6,410 bases of DNA from an uncultured Coprococcus sp. (GTDB taxonomy: Bacteria > Bacillota > Clostridia > Lachnospirales > Lachnospiraceae), in the NCBI GenBank assembly GCA_900548315.1, contig URJU01000133.1:1-6410 (forward strand). Reading direction: 5' to 3'. The translations under genes were made by a program, and so were the position numbers. The notes beneath the pieces are model-generated. The model saw nothing but the letters and a program-made list of their open reading frames with translations. It had not been told where the DNA came from and searched no databases. Positions 5,435 to 6,410 of the stretch are shown piece by piece (positions within the stretch are counted from its first letter, which is position 1; each line of letters starts with the position of its first letter).

Positions 5435-6256
5435 TTACAGCGGATTGAATTCAGGCTTTCTGTTCTTGAATGTGCAGTAGTATCTGTAGCCGAGTGATGT
5501 GAGGGCATCCCTTGCATATGTCTCAAAATCATAGCACAGATATTCGGGCTTGTGTGCATCAGATCCCACTGTGATGATCTCACCCCCCATATCCTTGTAG
5601 AGTTTCAGGATATCCATGTGAGGATGTGCGTAACTCATATTCTTGTACAGACTTCCGGTATTGATCTCTATACCTTTTCCCTTTGGGATGATTATTTTGA
5701 AAATCTGTTCAAGCACATCATTATAATCTGCCATCCTAAAGATCTTCTCGCCTGATGGGCAGTATCTTACTACGTAGTCAAGATGACCATATACGTCAAA
5801 GTCATCTATCAGAGTCACGTTCTCAAGAATGGACTCAAAGTAATCACGTATACCTTCTATCTCTGTACGTCCCTCGTAGTAAGCTGGATAGTATGGGTCG
5901 AGACCCCTGACAAGGTGTGATGATCCTATGATAAAGTCCAGTTCATTTTTGTATTTATCAGCAATGTCCCTTGCCTTGCCGGCAACCGTATTCATAAGAC
6001 CGAGTTCCACGCCGCTTCTCACGTCAATCCGATCTCCGTACCTGTGTCGTATTTCGTCTATCGCAGCAAAGTACGAATCGAAATCAAGCTGGAAGTCAAA
6101 ACCGTCCTCCGGATTGATAGGAAAGTCTATATCGTGGTGATCTGTCAGACAGATCTTTGGAATTCCAAGTTGTATTGCCTTCTGGATTATACTGTCCAGT
6201 GGAGCGGAAGAGTCGCTTGAGAACTCCGAATGTATATGCGAATCACAGATGATCAT
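5435..6256 (-). CDS. PHP-domain phosphoesterase, histidinol-phosphatase (HisJ/HisK)-like
   Basis: This 273-residue protein has the full PHP-type metal site of the HisJ/HisK histidinol-phosphatase group, TIM-barrel enzymes with a trinuclear metal centre. Ligand motifs in order: DSHIH (D5, H7, H9), LTDHHD (H40/H41), GVELG (E84), GSSH (H114), GHLDY (H158, D160), IEINTGS, and GSDAH (D233, H235). Length agrees with the family (about 260-285). In histidine synthesis it would hydrolyse L-histidinol phosphate to histidinol, but no other his gene is nearby. Related PHP proteins act on other phosphate esters, so the substrate is inferred. The start at 6256 is chosen because GGAGG on the - strand (6267-6271) lies 10 nt upstream. 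The in-frame ATG at 6283 has no ribosome site. The gene faces the mnmA cluster and has its own extended -10 promoter. hisK/hisJ would be the symbol if the activity is confirmed. Confidence 0.9.
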   Translation of the reverse strand: MIICDSHIHSEFSSDSSAPLDSIIQKAIQLGIPKICLTDHHDIDFPINPEDGFDFQLDFDSYFAAIDEIRHRYGDRIDVRSGVELGLMNTVAGKARDIADKYKNELDFIIGSSHLVRGLDPYYPAYYEGRTEIEGIRDYFESILENVTLIDDFDVYGHLDYVVRYCPSGEKIFRMADYNDVLEQIFKIIIPKGKGIEINTGSLYKNMSYAHPHMDILKLYKDMGGEIITVGSDAHKPEYLCYDFETYARDALTSLGYRYYCTFKNRKPEFNPL

Positions 6257-6266
6257 TTTCTGTATA

Positions 6267-6271
6267 CCTCC
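6267..6271 (-). promoter_or_regulatory. Ribosome binding site of the PHP gene
   Basis: GGAGG on the - strand lies 10 nt before the ATG at 6256, slightly long but strong. It sits downstream of the alternative ATG at 6283 and so excludes that start. Confidence 0.75.
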
Positions 6272-6293
6272 GTTTATAATCATTGCGTTTCAT

Positions 6294-6302
6294 ATTATAA
6301 CA
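6294..6302 (-). promoter_or_regulatory. Candidate extended -10 promoter of the PHP gene
   Basis: On the - strand the sequence reads TGTTATAAT: a perfect TATAAT -10 box (6294-6299) preceded by the TGn extension. No good -35 hexamer is found 16-18 nt further upstream (the region is mostly A/T), which fits an extended -10 promoter. Transcription would start near 6287, giving a leader of about 30 nt. Confidence 0.6.
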
Positions 6303-6369
6303 TAAAACACTGAAAAAAATATATAAAGTAAAGCTGTTGAGTAATCTTATTATTATCAAATTGTAGTAG

Positions 6370-6410
6370 CTGTCTCTTATACACATCTGACGCTGCCGAC
6401 GATAAGGCTC
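6370..6410. other. Nextera/Tn5 sequencing adapter remnant (artefact)
   Basis: Positions 6370-6388 (CTGTCTCTTATACACATCT) are the 19-bp Tn5 mosaic end used in Nextera libraries. Positions 6389-6402 (GACGCTGCCGACGA) are the adjoining read-through adapter. The final 8 bases, TAAGGCTC, sit where the i5 index belongs and, from memory, are the reverse complement of a standard index (GAGCCTTA). This is untrimmed library adapter at a contig end, not a natural transposon. Confidence 0.97.

Noticed and set aside
5309..5497. 62-codon + strand open frame after the membrane protein
   Set aside because: It starts with TTG, runs through the terminator hairpin and into the 3' end of the PHP gene, and has an unsuitable ribosome site spacing.
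6370..6388. A natural Tn5/IS50 transposon end
   Set aside because: The mosaic end is followed by synthetic Nextera adapter and an index-length tag, so it comes from library preparation.
1..6410. A previously undescribed multi-gene system
   Set aside because: Every gene except one belongs to a familiar housekeeping or transport family. No defence, mobile or biosynthetic context is seen. The single unknown protein is not enough to propose a system.

Overview
The window looks like an ordinary chromosomal segment of a low-to-moderate GC, anaerobic, Gram-positive gut-type bacterium. The best guess is a Lachnospiraceae or other Clostridia relative. This rests on the clostridial style of the proteins (electron-transfer flavoprotein, MATE pump, cysteine desulfurase beside MnmA, PHP-type phosphatase), heavy use of ATA and AGA codons, strong purine-rich Shine-Dalgarno sites, and AT-rich intergenic DNA with Rho-independent terminators. 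The species cannot be named from the sequence alone.

Layout, left to right. Positions 3-218 (+) hold the 3' end of etfA, closed by a strong terminator at 270-308. A 372-nt intergenic stretch follows. It contains two palindromes, a candidate promoter and a three-copy 16-nt degenerate repeat. A complete MATE-family efflux pump lies at 591-2042 (+). After a short gap with its own candidate promoter come three genes on the + strand: a group I cysteine desulfurase (2205-3386), the tRNA 2-thiouridylase mnmA (3479-4570) and an unrecognised two-helix membrane protein (4614-5279). A long hairpin at 5333-5383, with A/T tracts on both sides, can end transcription from both directions. On the - strand, converging on it, lies a PHP-family phosphoesterase annotated as histidinol-phosphatase-like (5435-6256), with an extended -10 promoter upstream. 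The last 41 bases (6370-6410) are not biological: they match the Nextera/Tn5 mosaic end plus adapter and an 8-base index.

How the genes work together. The clearest functional unit is the cysteine desulfurase plus MnmA. The desulfurase takes sulfur from cysteine as a persulfide, and MnmA places it on U34 of the Lys, Glu and Gln tRNAs. The membrane protein sits 43 nt downstream and is probably co-transcribed, but nothing in it points to tRNA work. EtfA belongs to an upstream operon outside the window, probably for acyl-CoA dehydrogenase electron transfer. The MATE pump and the PHP enzyme appear to be independent single-gene units.

I found no tRNA or rRNA genes, CRISPR array, insertion sequence, prophage or toxin-antitoxin pair, and no convincing new biological system. 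The items most worth checking are the adapter tail, the leader region of the MATE gene, the three-cysteine form of MnmA and the orphan membrane protein.
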